Source: an uncultured Chloroflexota bacterium
Lineage (GTDB): Bacteria > Chloroflexota > Anaerolineae > Anaerolineales > Anaerolineaceae
DNA length: 50,758 bases
Assembly (NCBI GenBank): GCA_902791025.1
Contig: CADATZ010000036.1
Coordinates: forward strand, 1-50,758
Reading direction: 5' to 3'
Shown here piece after piece: positions 40,531 through 48,618 of the stretch (position 1 is its first letter; each line of letters opens with the position of its first letter). A program made the position numbers and the translations under genes. Below the pieces are notes generated by a model. That model did no database searches. It was not told the DNA's origin and saw only the letters and a program-made list of their open reading frames with translations.

Positions 40531-41898
40531 ATGAATCTGAAATATTTTTTCCGGCGGGAGGATGATTTCAAACCCGGAATTTACAAACACACGGTGAGCT
40601 TTCCCGATGGCGGATACCGCAGAATGCATCTGCGGGTGGAAGCGGACCTGAACGGGATCTTCTGGCTCAACGGGAACGAATCCTTTTACCTGAATGAGAG
40701 TGCCTGCTTCTTCACCTGGCTGATCCTGAATCAGAAGAGCGAACGGGATATCAAGCGGCTGATGCGCAACCGCTTTGGTCCGAACGCGGTGCAGGCGGAG
40801 AAGGATTTTCAGGATTTCAAACCGCTGATGCAGGACATCTTTGAAGGGAAAGCCGGCGCTGATGAGCTTTGCGAAAGCGGCATTGACCTGGTCACTCCTT
40901 TTTCAAAGGTCCCGGCAGCACCGTACCGCATGGACCTGGCGCTGACCTATGGCTGCAACAACCACTGCCCCCATTGTTACAACGAGCCCGGACGGGGAAA
41001 GAATGTGCTGAGCTTTGAGCAGTGGAAACAGGTGCTGGACAAGCTGGATGAGGTCGCCATCCCGCATGTGGTCTTCACCGGCGGGGAACCGACAATTGTT
41101 CCGTTTCTGCCGGAGCTGGTGAGCTATGCTGCTCAGCTTGGCATTGTCAGCGGTTTGAACACCAACGGACGGCTGCTGCGGAATGAGCCTCTGACAGAGA
41201 AATTGAAGGCTGCCTCGCTGGACCATGTGCAGGTGACGCTGGAATCGGTGGATCCGGAGATCCACGATGCCATGGTCGGGGCAAAGGGCGCCTGGGAGGA
41301 GACGGTCGCCGGTATCAAGATGGCGGTCAAACACAAGATCCACATCAACACCAACACCACGCTGCTGACGCATAACGCCTCACCGGAAGCGATCCACAAG
41401 CTTTCTGATTTTCTCAGCGGTTTGGGTGTGATGACCTTCGGACTGAACGCGCTGATCCGTTCCGGAAAGGGGAAAGAGGTCGACAGCGCGATCTCAGTTG
41501 ATCGGCTTCAGGAGCTGCTGGACGCGGCGAAATCTGCCGCGGACCGGAATAGACAGCGTCTGCTGTGGTATACACCCACGCAATACTGTTATTTTGATCC
41601 GGTAACCTCCGGCGTGGGATTTAAATCCTGCTCAGCAGCAAAATTCAGTATGTGCATCGAACCGGACGGGAATGTACTTCCCTGCCAGTCCTGGTATGAG
41701 CCGGTGGGAAATATCCTGACGGATGAGTGGCAGACGATCTGGAACCATCCGCTCTGCCTGCGGCTGCGGAACAAGGAATATATGCCCGCTCTCTGCAGGA
41801 GCTGTGACTCTCATGATCTGTGTACCTGCGGCTGTCCGCTGGAGATCGAAAAGAACGGCGCCAATATCAACCCGCACGTCCTGCCGGATTGTTTCTGA
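40531..41898 (+). CDS. Radical SAM/SPASM protein with N-terminal PqqD-like domain
   Basis: A 455-residue enzyme from ATG 40531, with GGAGGAGG six bases upstream. Residues about 1-100 resemble a PqqD/RiPP-recognition wHTH (GIFWLNGNESFYLNESACFF, then SERDIKRLMRNRFG). The radical SAM motif is Cys142-xxx-Cys146-xx-Cys149 (GCNNHCPHC), followed by FTGGEPT. The C-terminal SPASM/auxiliary cluster region has Cys367, 375, 385, 409, 422, 425, 431, 433, 435 and 454, enough for one or two extra Fe-S clusters. Such enzymes install crosslinks in ribosomal peptides or, in PqqE, link Glu and Tyr. No transporter or protease gene adjoins. The target is unknown; the ORF at 40310 is the first candidate. Confidence 0.92.
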   Translation: MNLKYFFRREDDFKPGIYKHTVSFPDGGYRRMHLRVEADLNGIFWLNGNESFYLNESACFFTWLILNQKSERDIKRLMRNRFGPNAVQAEKDFQDFKPLMQDIFEGKAGADELCESGIDLVTPFSKVPAAPYRMDLALTYGCNNHCPHCYNEPGRGKNVLSFEQWKQVLDKLDEVAIPHVVFTGGEPTIVPFLPELVSYAAQLGIVSGLNTNGRLLRNEPLTEKLKAASLDHVQVTLESVDPEIHDAMVGAKGAWEETVAGIKMAVKHKIHINTNTTLLTHNASPEAIHKLSDFLSGLGVMTFGLNALIRSGKGKEVDSAISVDRLQELLDAAKSAADRNRQRLLWYTPTQYCYFDPVTSGVGFKSCSAAKFSMCIEPDGNVLPCQSWYEPVGNILTDEWQTIWNHPLCLRLRNKEYMPALCRSCDSHDLCTCGCPLEIEKNGANINPHVLPDCF

Positions 41899-41955
41899 TG
41901 CTGTGTGTTTTCCAATTTAACTGAGGTAATTTCCGGAAAAAAGAGAAGTTCTAAA

Positions 41956-43032
41956 TTATTCGGAAACCTTTAGTTTCTGTGCAATCATGCGGTCGATTTT
42001 CCCCATAGGGAGGTCTTGCATTTCTTCCCTCGTGAACCAGCCGAGTTCATCGGCAGCGAGGGGTTGGGGATCGCCTTCGAGTTGTTCACAGCAGAAAGCA
42101 TGGAGCGTCACCTTGAAATGGGTATAGGCGTGCTTGTAGACCCCGAATGGCCTTACAGCACGGATAGTGATGCCGAGCTCTTCACGGATCTCACGGCAGA
42201 TGCACTCTTCCAATGTCTCACCGGTTTCCTGCTTTCCGCCGGGAAACTCCCACATGCCGCCCAGCAGTCCCTTCGCCGGACGTTTGGTGAGCAAAAAGCG
42301 TTTTCCGGTCTCATCCGGGATGAGCGCTGCAGTGACAATGTAATGAGGAATAGGCTCAGCCTTGATCATGACCGGGCGTTCGGCTGTTGTGCCGTGCTGC
42401 CGAGCCAGACAGTCTTCGCGCAGCGGGCAGAGCAGGCACTGCGGATTTTCCGGCAGACAAATCGCGGAACCGAGGTCCATCAGCGCCTCATTGTGATCTC
42501 CGGGGCGTTCCTGATCCAGATTTTCTTCAGCGAGTTTCCAAAGCAGCTTTTCCGTCTGCGGGGTGCGGACTGGGTCGGCGATGTCGTAATAACGGGCGAA
42601 AATGCGTCGGATGTTGCCGTCCAATGCGGCAGCGGGCTGTCCGCAGCCAATCGAGGCGATGGCTCCGGCTGTATAGTCACCGATGCCCGGCAGCTTCCGC
42701 AGTACAACCGGATCGGAGGGAATTTTTCCGCCATATTCAGAAACGATCACCCGGGCAGCTTTGTGAATGGAGCGTGCACGACTGTAGTAGCCCAGTCCCT
42801 CCCAAAGCTTCAGTATATCCTGTTCATCTGCTTCCGCAAGGGTCTGGACATCCGGGAAGCGCTTCATCCAGCGCTCGTAATAAGGCTTGACTGTCTCGAC
42901 CCGGGTCTGCTGGAGCATGATCTCCGAGATCCAGGTGGAATAAGGACTGCGGGACCGCCGCCAGGGCAGGTCCCGCTTGTTTTTGTCAAACCAGCCAAGA
43001 AGGTTTTTCATGTGTTCAGAATTGAAAGCCAT
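41956..43032 (-). CDS. mutY: A/G-specific adenine glycosylase with NUDIX domain
   Basis: A 358-residue base-excision repair enzyme that removes A opposite 8-oxoG. The HhH-GPD domain shows SEIMLQQTRVETV with the catalytic Glu, the hairpin LPGIGDYTAGAIASI, and Asp in ALDGNIRR. A [4Fe-4S] ligand set CLPENPQCLLCPLREDC follows. The C-terminal domain is NUDIX-like, with the box GGKQETGETLEECICREIREELG intact, recognising 8-oxoG. ATG 43032 overlaps the end of the upstream gene by 17 bases. A second ATG at 43011 (MKNLLGWFDKNKRDLPWRR) fits the family N-terminus better and removes the overlap. Confidence 0.96.
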   Translation of the reverse strand: MAFNSEHMKNLLGWFDKNKRDLPWRRSRSPYSTWISEIMLQQTRVETVKPYYERWMKRFPDVQTLAEADEQDILKLWEGLGYYSRARSIHKAARVIVSEYGGKIPSDPVVLRKLPGIGDYTAGAIASIGCGQPAAALDGNIRRIFARYYDIADPVRTPQTEKLLWKLAEENLDQERPGDHNEALMDLGSAICLPENPQCLLCPLREDCLARQHGTTAERPVMIKAEPIPHYIVTAALIPDETGKRFLLTKRPAKGLLGGMWEFPGGKQETGETLEECICREIREELGITIRAVRPFGVYKHAYTHFKVTLHAFCCEQLEGDPQPLAADELGWFTREEMQDLPMGKIDRMIAQKLKVSE

Positions 43033-43318
43033 CCCGGGCAGGAACCAGTTTCATCTCAAGGCCGTCCACATATTCCTCAAGCTGATCAATCAGGACGTGC
43101 CAGTCATTCTGCGACATGCGCCGTTCTGCTTCCAGCTCATCCGGGAGAATCGCCGTGACCATCACCTGTGGCTCGTCACCGTAGATCGTGGCCCAGGCGT
43201 CTGTGAGTTCAAAGCCCAGCTGGTTCATCCGGGGTACAAAAATATGGATCAGGAAATCGAAATATTCCTGCTCCTTCCCCGGTGTGATATCCCAGGACAT
43301 GATGAGTTTATGCTGCAT
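43016..43318 (-). CDS. Small protein of possible ferredoxin-like (dimeric alpha-beta barrel) fold
   Basis: A 100-residue protein from ATG 43318 (MQHKLIMSWDITPGKEQEY). A longer frame reaches 43360 but its extra residues are Arg-rich and overlap the preceding gene deeply. The layout (a strand, a KEQEYFDFLIHIFVPRM helix, a DAWATIYGDEPQVMV strand pair, and a second helix) resembles dimeric alpha-beta barrel proteins. This is inference. Its start overlaps the stop of the MBL-fold gene by 11 bases, and its stop overlaps or abuts mutY, so the three form one operon. Confidence 0.75.
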   Translation of the reverse strand: MQHKLIMSWDITPGKEQEYFDFLIHIFVPRMNQLGFELTDAWATIYGDEPQVMVTAILPDELEAERRMSQNDWHVLIDQLEEYVDGLEMKLVPARDGFQF

Positions 43319-43997
43319 CCTCGTCCGCCTTTTCCTCTTCCTCGTTGTCCGGTGTCTCATTGCCGAGCGGATGGTCGAGAATGATGAGCTGAGTATCTTC
43401 CGGCAGCTTGTCGGGAGCCGGAACCTTGAATGTGGTGTAAGTTTGATCCACCTGAGAAACGCCCATTTCCTTCAGGAATTTGGAAAGCGGATCCAGCTCC
43501 GGCAGGGTACGTGCGACGGAATAGTGCATCGGGATCACCAGGTTCGGCTGGATCATGCGGATGGTTTCCACGGCCTGTGCTGCGTTCAGAGCGGCGCCGC
43601 CGCCAACCGGGACCAGGAGAACATTGACAGTTCCCAGGCTTTCCACTTCGGTCTGCGTGGGCGGGCGGTTGATGTTGCCCAGGTGAGCGACAAAAATGCC
43701 GTTGATCTCGATCACGAAGATCGTGTTGCGGGGTTCACCCTTTTTGTTGGTCGCGTGACCGGTGATGAAAATGTTGTTGATCTCATATTCGCCGGGGCGT
43801 TTGATCAGGAAGGGTTCAGTTTTGATCCCGGGAAGGAAGCTGTGCCCGGGTTTGTCATTGCTCATGGTAACAATATCCGCCTTGAGCTTCAGCGGTTCAT
43901 AGCCGATTTTTTCATAGTCGTAAGGGTCGCATACAACGCTTCCGTAATTTCGTTCAGTCATGCGGAAACAAGAGTGTCCGTACCAGGTAATATCCAT
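43308..43997 (-). CDS. MBL-fold (UlaG-like) hydrolase with altered metal site
   Basis: A 229-residue protein. The start MDITWYGHSCFRMTE and the VCDPYDYEKIGYEPLKLKADIV segment match MBL-fold proteins of the UlaG/DUF group. GEYEINNIFITGHATN and LVPVGGGAALNAAQAVE follow, and VIPMHYS near residue 180 keeps a His ligand. The usual HxHxDH is replaced by SNDKPGHS, keeping only the last His. Metal binding and catalysis may therefore be reduced or different. A short acidic tail (about 215-229) ends the protein. GGAGG precedes the ATG. First gene of the operon with the small protein and mutY. Confidence 0.88.
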   Translation of the reverse strand: MDITWYGHSCFRMTERNYGSVVCDPYDYEKIGYEPLKLKADIVTMSNDKPGHSFLPGIKTEPFLIKRPGEYEINNIFITGHATNKKGEPRNTIFVIEINGIFVAHLGNINRPPTQTEVESLGTVNVLLVPVGGGAALNAAQAVETIRMIQPNLVIPMHYSVARTLPELDPLSKFLKEMGVSQVDQTYTTFKVPAPDKLPEDTQLIILDHPLGNETPDNEEEEKADEDAA

Positions 43998-44056
43998 TAA
44001 TCCTCCAATTAATCAGCCGGATCGGTTTCCGGTCGTTTAATTATACCAAATAAAAA

Positions 44057-44104
44057 ATAGTGAATAGCGAATGATGAATAGTGAATGGTGAATAAATATT
44101 GAAT
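44057..44104. repeat. Heptamer repeat (TGAATAG/TGAATGG units)
   Basis: Five to six degenerate TGAATAG-type heptamers in the divergent gap between the MBL-fold gene and the TlpA-like gene. A TAAAAT at 44124-44129, only seven bases before the ATG at 44136, could be a -10 box for a leaderless transcript. Confidence 0.7.
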
Positions 44105-44135
44105 AATGCGTTTTTGTTTACGGTAAAATATTAGC

Positions 44136-44681
44136 ATGAAGAAAATATTCCTGCTTATTTTGTTTTTCATTATGATCGTGCTGTTAGCCGGCTGTGGTTT
44201 TGTTCAGCCTTCTCTTTCCGGAAAGAAGCTGCAATTTGAGACCACGGACATTGACGGTGATCCGGTCAGCAGTGAAGAGCTTTTTGCACGGCATGAGATC
44301 ACTATGCTTAATCTCTGGGCAGGCTGGTGCTCTCCCTGTGTCGGGGAATTGTCGGAGCTGAATGAAGTCAACGAGAAATTGATGCTGATGGACGGTGCTG
44401 TGGTCGGATTGCTGAACGATGACAAGAGCCCGGAGAATCTCGATACTGTTCGGAGGATCCTCAGTGAGAACAATGTGCAGTATCTGAATATCCTTGCGCC
44501 TGACAATATGGACGAGATCATCCGGCAGAGTTCCTTCCCCATGACGGTTTTCGTTGACCGGGAAGGTGTGGTTATCGGCAGGACATTGCTCGGCACCGTG
44601 ACTGATAAATATGTCGTTGATTACTATATGGATGCTGCGAACAAGGCACTGGAAGCCTTGAAAGAAAGCCGGGAAGAATAA
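44136..44681 (+). CDS. TlpA-like thioredoxin-fold lipoprotein
   Basis: A 181-residue extracytoplasmic thiol-disulfide protein. Residues 1-20 are a lipoprotein signal with lipobox LLAGC and Cys20 as the lipid site. The thioredoxin active site is W-Cys65-Ser-Pro-Cys68 (AGWCSPC), and the cis-Pro lies in SSFPMTVFVD. It should reduce or repair disulfides outside the membrane, or serve cytochrome maturation. No ccd/ccs genes are nearby. There is no Shine-Dalgarno site before ATG 44136. A MITE copy begins five bases after its stop. Confidence 0.9.
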   Translation: MKKIFLLILFFIMIVLLAGCGFVQPSLSGKKLQFETTDIDGDPVSSEELFARHEITMLNLWAGWCSPCVGELSELNEVNEKLMLMDGAVVGLLNDDKSPENLDTVRRILSENNVQYLNILAPDNMDEIIRQSSFPMTVFVDREGVVIGRTLLGTVTDKYVVDYYMDAANKALEALKESREE

Positions 44682-44686
44682 AAAAA

Positions 44687-44825
44687 GTAACTTTTCAGAA
44701 CCTGAGTGCCGCACATGGGTACAAGCATGCTTGTGCGGGCTGTGCCGCACTTGGGTACAGGCACGCTTGTGCGGGCTCCGCCGCACAAGGTGCCAGTCCC
44801 CAAGTGCTCTGTTATGAATAGATAC
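44687..44825. repeat. MITE-like palindromic element, copy L (long form)
   Basis: Ends GTAACTTTTCAGAAC (44687-44701) and GTTATGAATAGATAC (44811-44825). The core has an extra repeat unit (two GCCGCAC.TGGGTACA pieces), giving 139 bp. Flanking runs of A could hide a target duplication. Confidence 0.85.
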
Positions 44826-44828
44826 AAA

Positions 44829-44852
44829 AAAGAGCACTTTTCAGTGCTCTTT
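44829..44852 (-). terminator. Terminator downstream of tRNA-Asn
   Basis: AGAGCACT (44831-44838) and AGTGCTCT (44843-44850). On the minus strand the stem is followed by six T. Confidence 0.85.
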
Positions 44853-44856
44853 GCTG

Positions 44857-44928
44857 CTCCTCGACCTGGATTCGAACCGGGAACCTAACGGTTAACAGCC
44901 GCTCGCTCTGCCGTTGAGCTATCGAGGA
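44857..44928 (-). tRNA. tRNA-Asn (anticodon GTT)
   Basis: A complete cloverleaf of about 72 bases: acceptor TCCTCGA/TCGAGGA, D-stem GCTC/GAGC, anticodon stem AGCGG/CCGTT with loop CTGTTAA, and T-arm CCCGG TTCGAAT CCAGG. It ends in discriminator G, and the CCA end is not encoded. The anticodon GTT reads Asn codons. Confidence 0.95.
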
Positions 44929-45004
44929 TCAATCAACGTTCTTTATTATATGCCTTTCGTGTGTCCTGTCAAGTGAAATTCTAAAATTCGTGATAAATTG
45001 TTTC

Positions 45005-45292
45005 TTAGAAATTTCCAATTCGGAACCAGCAGGACTCCAGATGGGCAGCCATATCTTTCCCGCAGCGTTTGGAGATCTTCTTCACAGCCCATTCCATGGA
45101 ATCAGCTCCGCCGAATTCATAAATCCGCTCACCGATCTCTCTGGTGCGGATATGGCGGCACTGCCGGTCAAACTGACCGCCGGGACGTTCGGAAAGAAAA
45201 TCATCCTTTTTCGCGATCTGGGCCAATTCATCCAGGAAGCGATTCATCTCATCTGCGTTTTGTCTCGGAAAAGGTTTGCTGAAAAACCACAT
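45005..45292 (-). CDS. Unrecognised small cytoplasmic protein
   Basis: A 95-residue protein from ATG 45292, chosen because GGAGG lies five bases upstream; the in-frame ATG at 45304 belongs to the ribosome site itself. It is charged and helical (QNADEMNRFLDELAQIAKKD, DSMEWAVKKISKRCGKDM), with Cys near the middle and end and no signal or membrane segment. It sits next to the tRNA-Asn gene. No family recognised. Confidence 0.7.
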   Translation of the reverse strand: MWFFSKPFPRQNADEMNRFLDELAQIAKKDDFLSERPGGQFDRQCRHIRTREIGERIYEFGGADSMEWAVKKISKRCGKDMAAHLESCWFRIGNF

Positions 45293-45346
45293 AATTACCT
45301 CCAAATATGAAATCAGAATTCAAAAGCGATGCTCAGAAAGATGGTC

Positions 45347-45377
45347 TGAATCCTGATCCCTGACTCCTATCCCCTAT
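45347..45377. repeat. Heptamer repeat (CCTGATC/CCTATCC units)
   Basis: GAATCCTGATCCCTGACTCC and CCTATCCCC units, ending seven bases before the stop codon of the gene at 45385. Confidence 0.75.
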
Positions 45378-45384
45378 TGTACCA

Positions 45385-45822
45385 TCATTCCCAAACCGCA
45401 TTGAAATAGCCGGAATAAACGTCCGTCCCGCTGAGCGTCATATCGAATGTATCCTTATTCCCGGGTATGGAGACCTTGAGCGGTTTTCCGTTCAGGGTGT
45501 ATTCGTTTTTCTCTTTCCCGCATTCCACGGTCAGTGATAATTCAGAGCTGCCTGTTCCGGAATAGACCGTCAGCTGCCGCTCTGCTTCCGCCGGGAGCTT
45601 GCCTTTTGAGGAGATGGAACCGGTGAAGGACTCAAACTCCAGTGCCCACACCTGCGAACCATGAACCTCGTGATATCCAATCGAGATATATCCACCCTGT
45701 TCCATAAGGCTGAAATTGATGCCGATCACAAATTTTGAAACCAAAATAATCAGAGCCAGCACCAGCGCTAATATAATTAGCATCCAAATTTCCTGTTTCT
45801 TCTTCGGAGAGTAATTTGTCAA
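45385..45822 (-). CDS. Small N-terminally anchored extracytoplasmic protein
   Basis: A 145-residue protein. The start is TTG 45822, with AAGGATG about seven bases upstream; a competing ATG in another frame (45829) gives an implausible product. Residues about 12-35 form one membrane helix (IWMLIILALVLALIILV). The rest is beta-rich, with Gly/Ser/Thr and turns (GKLPAEAERQLTVYSGTGSS), suggesting an Ig- or lipocalin-like domain outside the cell. It follows the sortase operon on the same strand. No family recognised. Confidence 0.75.
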   Translation of the reverse strand: MTNYSPKKKQEIWMLIILALVLALIILVSKFVIGINFSLMEQGGYISIGYHEVHGSQVWALEFESFTGSISSKGKLPAEAERQLTVYSGTGSSELSLTVECGKEKNEYTLNGKPLKVSIPGNKDTFDMTLSGTDVYSGYFNAVWE

Positions 45823-45849
45823 TTTTCATCCTTTCATTTATCGGGATTC

Positions 45850-45882
45850 TAACCCCTAATCCCTAACCCCTGATTCCTGAAA
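45850..45882. repeat. Heptamer repeat (CCTAATC/CCTAACC units)
   Basis: About four heptamers, CCCTAAT/CCCTAAC/CCCTGAT type, directly after the stop codon of the gene at 45883. Confidence 0.8.
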
Positions 45883-46998
45883 TTATACCTTCTGCTCCTG
45901 CGGAATCTGCGAACGCGGTATGCTGCGGCGTCTGGTGTCATAATCAACGAGAAAACGGTCCAGCACACGGGTCAATGCTGTGGCATCATCCATAGTGATG
46001 TCATTCCCGTGATAGATGATGAACATATCTTTGGACATCTGCCCGACGGCGGGAGAAACAAAGACCCCGTACCGCGCCGCGAAATCGACCATATCCTGCG
46101 GAACCATCCCCGGCGGCAGGATAAACGCACTGGCATTCAGGGCGCTCACCTGCGGAGAGGCAAGCATCGGAAATGCGTGAAGCTTAGCCCATTCATAGAT
46201 AAAGTTACGCACATCAGTCATACGCTGCACTCTTACCGGCATTCCCTCAGTCAATACCGTATCGATCTGCTCATTCAGCGCGTTCAGCAGCGGATAGACC
46301 GGGACATTGAGTGCTGAGACACTGCGGCTAACCGTCTGCCGGGCATAGTTGAAGTACCGTCTGTTTTCAATATTATGGGCGAGGATGCGTGTATGAGACC
46401 GTTCATTCAGAATCGTAACACCCAGGCCCGGCGGCAGTCCCATCGCCATTTCCGAGGCACACAGGCAGATGTCGGCAAGTCCCGAGATCGCTTCATCAAA
46501 TCCGCAGAACACACAGCCGCTGATATCGGTGACGATCAGTCCATCCGGACATTTGCTGCGGAATTCCTCACAAATCGCGGAGGCATTCAAACTTGTACCC
46601 GTGCAGACATCGGTCTCCACAAACATCAGGATGTCAAACTTCTCCTTTTGAAGTTCCACGCCAAACGCGGTGAGGTCCGGCTCCGCTCCGTAAGCCGTAT
46701 CAAATAAAGTGACCGTTCCCCGGCAGTCATCCGCGATATCATACCACTCCTGAGACATGGGGCCGTTGACGATCATGAAGATATTGCGGTCCGCAAACCA
46801 TTCAAGAGCCATCTGCAGCAGCCCTTCCCTTGTACAGCTGAAAAAAACAGCGGAGGCGGCTTTCGGAAAAAAGTATTCCTTCAGCCGTTCGGAAATCACG
46901 GAAGGCTGGATCATGGTACCGATACCCGGCGGGATGACCTGTGCGGCCAAAACCCCGGGAGCGACAGAAGCAGGATTCGGACAGAACCAGCGGCTCAT
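45883..46998 (-). CDS. Aminotransferase class V-fold protein lacking the PLP lysine
   Basis: A 371-residue protein with the layout of alanine-glyoxylate/serine-pyruvate aminotransferases. Asp158 in IVTDISG matches the cofactor-binding Asp. The usual SQK.L.LPPGLG is replaced by ASEMAMGLPPGLG (residues 181-193), so the Schiff-base lysine position is Met184. It is therefore probably not a standard PLP enzyme; it may bind PLP non-covalently, or act as a structural or regulatory protein. Its start overlaps the sortase stop by four bases. This pairing with a sortase is unusual. The C-terminus is basic (DTRRRSIPRSQIP). Confidence 0.85.
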   Translation of the reverse strand: MSRWFCPNPASVAPGVLAAQVIPPGIGTMIQPSVISERLKEYFFPKAASAVFFSCTREGLLQMALEWFADRNIFMIVNGPMSQEWYDIADDCRGTVTLFDTAYGAEPDLTAFGVELQKEKFDILMFVETDVCTGTSLNASAICEEFRSKCPDGLIVTDISGCVFCGFDEAISGLADICLCASEMAMGLPPGLGVTILNERSHTRILAHNIENRRYFNYARQTVSRSVSALNVPVYPLLNALNEQIDTVLTEGMPVRVQRMTDVRNFIYEWAKLHAFPMLASPQVSALNASAFILPPGMVPQDMVDFAARYGVFVSPAVGQMSKDMFIIYHGNDITMDDATALTRVLDRFLVDYDTRRRSIPRSQIPQEQKV

Positions 46999-47873
46999 TT
47001 CAGCCTCGCGCTGACGACGATGCGCTGGTTGTCGACCAGGTACGGGTAACAGGAGATCAGTGTCAGGGTGCTCTCTTCTGTCTGCCGCATCACTTCCACC
47101 TGAGATGGCTGTACGATCTGGGTGCCGGTGACAATATAGGTGTAGGCATTCTTTTCCGTCAAGAGGACGATCTCATCACCGGGAACCAGACGGTCCAGTT
47201 CGCGGAAGACTTGCCCAAAGATGTCATTATGTCCGGAAAGGATCACATTTCCGCTTTTTCCCGGAATTCCGCTGGTGTTATTCAAACCGACCCCGGTTTT
47301 CAAAGCTTCCCAGTCATCTCCCTGGACGACTGGCGCATCAACGTTGATGGCTGCGATTCCGATGCGGATGATGCGGCCGGTGCCGGAATCGACCGGCGCC
47401 GGGGCGGTTGCCTGAACGCTTACCAATCCGCGCAGATGCTCCGGGATCTCACTTTCATTGAAGGAAGCGTTCCCGATGGCATCCGGAGCCGTATGTCCGC
47501 CGGGCAGTACCACAGCCTGGATCAGCGCAGTGGGGGCGGGTGTAGGCATGCTGAACGCGCGGGATGCTTCATCGTTCAATGTGCGCAGGATCGAGGATCC
47601 CCGTCCCAGTAAGATGACCACACCGATCACCGCCAGGATCTCAATGATCAGCAGAATGATATCGATACGGCGGAAGGTGCGGCTGCCGGTGACACGTTCG
47701 ATGGTTTTTGTTTCCGTATTATACAGCAGGTCCTCATTGATCGGTGCGTTATCGGCATCAACCACCCGTCCCGCGGCACGGTAGGCGGCGACCCGCGCTT
47801 CCCGGCTGCGAATCTTGCGCTGCATCAGCATCTCATGCAGTTCGGCATCGGTCAATGATTGCTCATGCTTCAT
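46995..47873 (-). CDS. Sortase family transpeptidase (likely class D/E-like)
   Basis: A 292-residue protein from ATG 47873 (MKHEQSLTD); a frame from 47924 adds residues overlapping gtrA. A charged cytoplasmic N-terminus (about 1-68) and one membrane helix (70-90) lead to a Pro/Thr-rich linker and a sortase domain (about 165-292). Catalytic residues are His215 (SGHND), Cys275 (LISCYPY) and Arg284 (NQRIVV). It should anchor or process C-terminally sorted proteins. No convincing substrate with an LPxTG-like tail was found in the window. It belongs to a co-translated set with GtrA upstream and the aminotransferase-fold gene downstream. Confidence 0.93.
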   Translation of the reverse strand: MKHEQSLTDAELHEMLMQRKIRSREARVAAYRAAGRVVDADNAPINEDLLYNTETKTIERVTGSRTFRRIDIILLIIEILAVIGVVILLGRGSSILRTLNDEASRAFSMPTPAPTALIQAVVLPGGHTAPDAIGNASFNESEIPEHLRGLVSVQATAPAPVDSGTGRIIRIGIAAINVDAPVVQGDDWEALKTGVGLNNTSGIPGKSGNVILSGHNDIFGQVFRELDRLVPGDEIVLLTEKNAYTYIVTGTQIVQPSQVEVMRQTEESTLTLISCYPYLVDNQRIVVSARLK

Positions 47874-48267
47874 GGCGTTTCTCCGCTTTTTTATCATCAA
47901 ATACAAAGAACCGGGCGACCGCATAGTTGAAGAAATTCATTATAAATTCCAGTCCCATCTTGATTAATACCGGATCGACCTGCGGCAGCAGCGGTTTGAG
48001 CCACTGCATCAGGAAATAAATAACCGTTGTTGAAAAAATGACCAGCAGGATGTAGCGCAGGAATGAATCCTGCCGTTTCCCATGCTGAAAGACCGCCAGC
48101 TGCAGCAGGAAGAAATTCACGATCAGGGAGACCACCCGGGCGCCGATCAGTGCGTACACGTCTTGAATGCCGAGGTGATTCATGATGAAGTAGGTGATGT
48201 TGTCAGCGATTGAGGCAATCAGCCCGGCGCCGGCGAATTTGATATAGGAAATGATCGTGTTTTTCAT
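47863..48267 (-). CDS. GtrA family membrane protein
   Basis: A 134-residue protein with four membrane helices (about 8-28, 38-58, 70-92, 100-122) and the typical FAGAGLIASIADNITYFIMN start. GtrA-like proteins are thought to flip polyprenyl-phosphate sugars for surface glycosylation. ATG 48267 follows the gene at 48280. It overlaps the sortase start by 11 bases. With the DPM1-like GT2 (48643-49533) it forms a plausible sugar-lipid supply pair. Confidence 0.9.
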   Translation of the reverse strand: MKNTIISYIKFAGAGLIASIADNITYFIMNHLGIQDVYALIGARVVSLIVNFFLLQLAVFQHGKRQDSFLRYILLVIFSTTVIYFLMQWLKPLLPQVDPVLIKMGLEFIMNFFNYAVARFFVFDDKKAEKRHEA

Positions 48268-48279
48268 GAGAAATAACGC

Positions 48280-48618
48280 TTATTGAACCGGCTGGGTGAT
48301 CGATGCCAGAAACAGCACGGAAAGCAGCCCCTGCATAATCGCGCTGAAGATCAGCGGTACCCAGCGGCGGAAACCGGTCGTTTCCCGCATCAGGTTGAAG
48401 ATCGAAACTACGACCATCACCACCAGCATCAGCGGACTGACCATCAGCAGCAGGTCAAAGATGGTGAAAAAGCCCAAAATGATCCCCGGCAGCTGCGGCG
48501 TATCGCTCACCGGCATTTGGGAACCAATCAAAAATGTGATCCCCACCACCAGCGAAACCAACAGGCAAAACCCATTATATCCCATCGTAATATAATATAA
48601 AATGTGATTCTTCTTCAC
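48280..48618 (-). CDS. Small membrane protein of unknown function
   Basis: A 112-residue protein with three or four hydrophobic helices (about 12-32, 44-75, 85-107). The long frame starts at GTG 48618. The ATG at 48585 (MGYNGFCLLVSLVVG) is an alternative, and neither has a ribosome site. Heptamer repeats (CACTATT-like, 48617-48642) lie directly before it. Its place between a GT2 gene and gtrA suggests a helper in the same membrane process. Confidence 0.65.
   Translation of the reverse strand: MKKNHILYYITMGYNGFCLLVSLVVGITFLIGSQMPVSDTPQLPGIILGFFTIFDLLLMVSPLMLVVMVVVSIFNLMRETTGFRRWVPLIFSAIMQGLLSVLFLASITQPVQ

Noticed and set aside
40308..40571. An 87-codon minus-strand frame opposite the small ORF
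   Set aside because: It spans the ribosome site and start of the radical SAM gene and has no ribosome site or domain pattern of its own.
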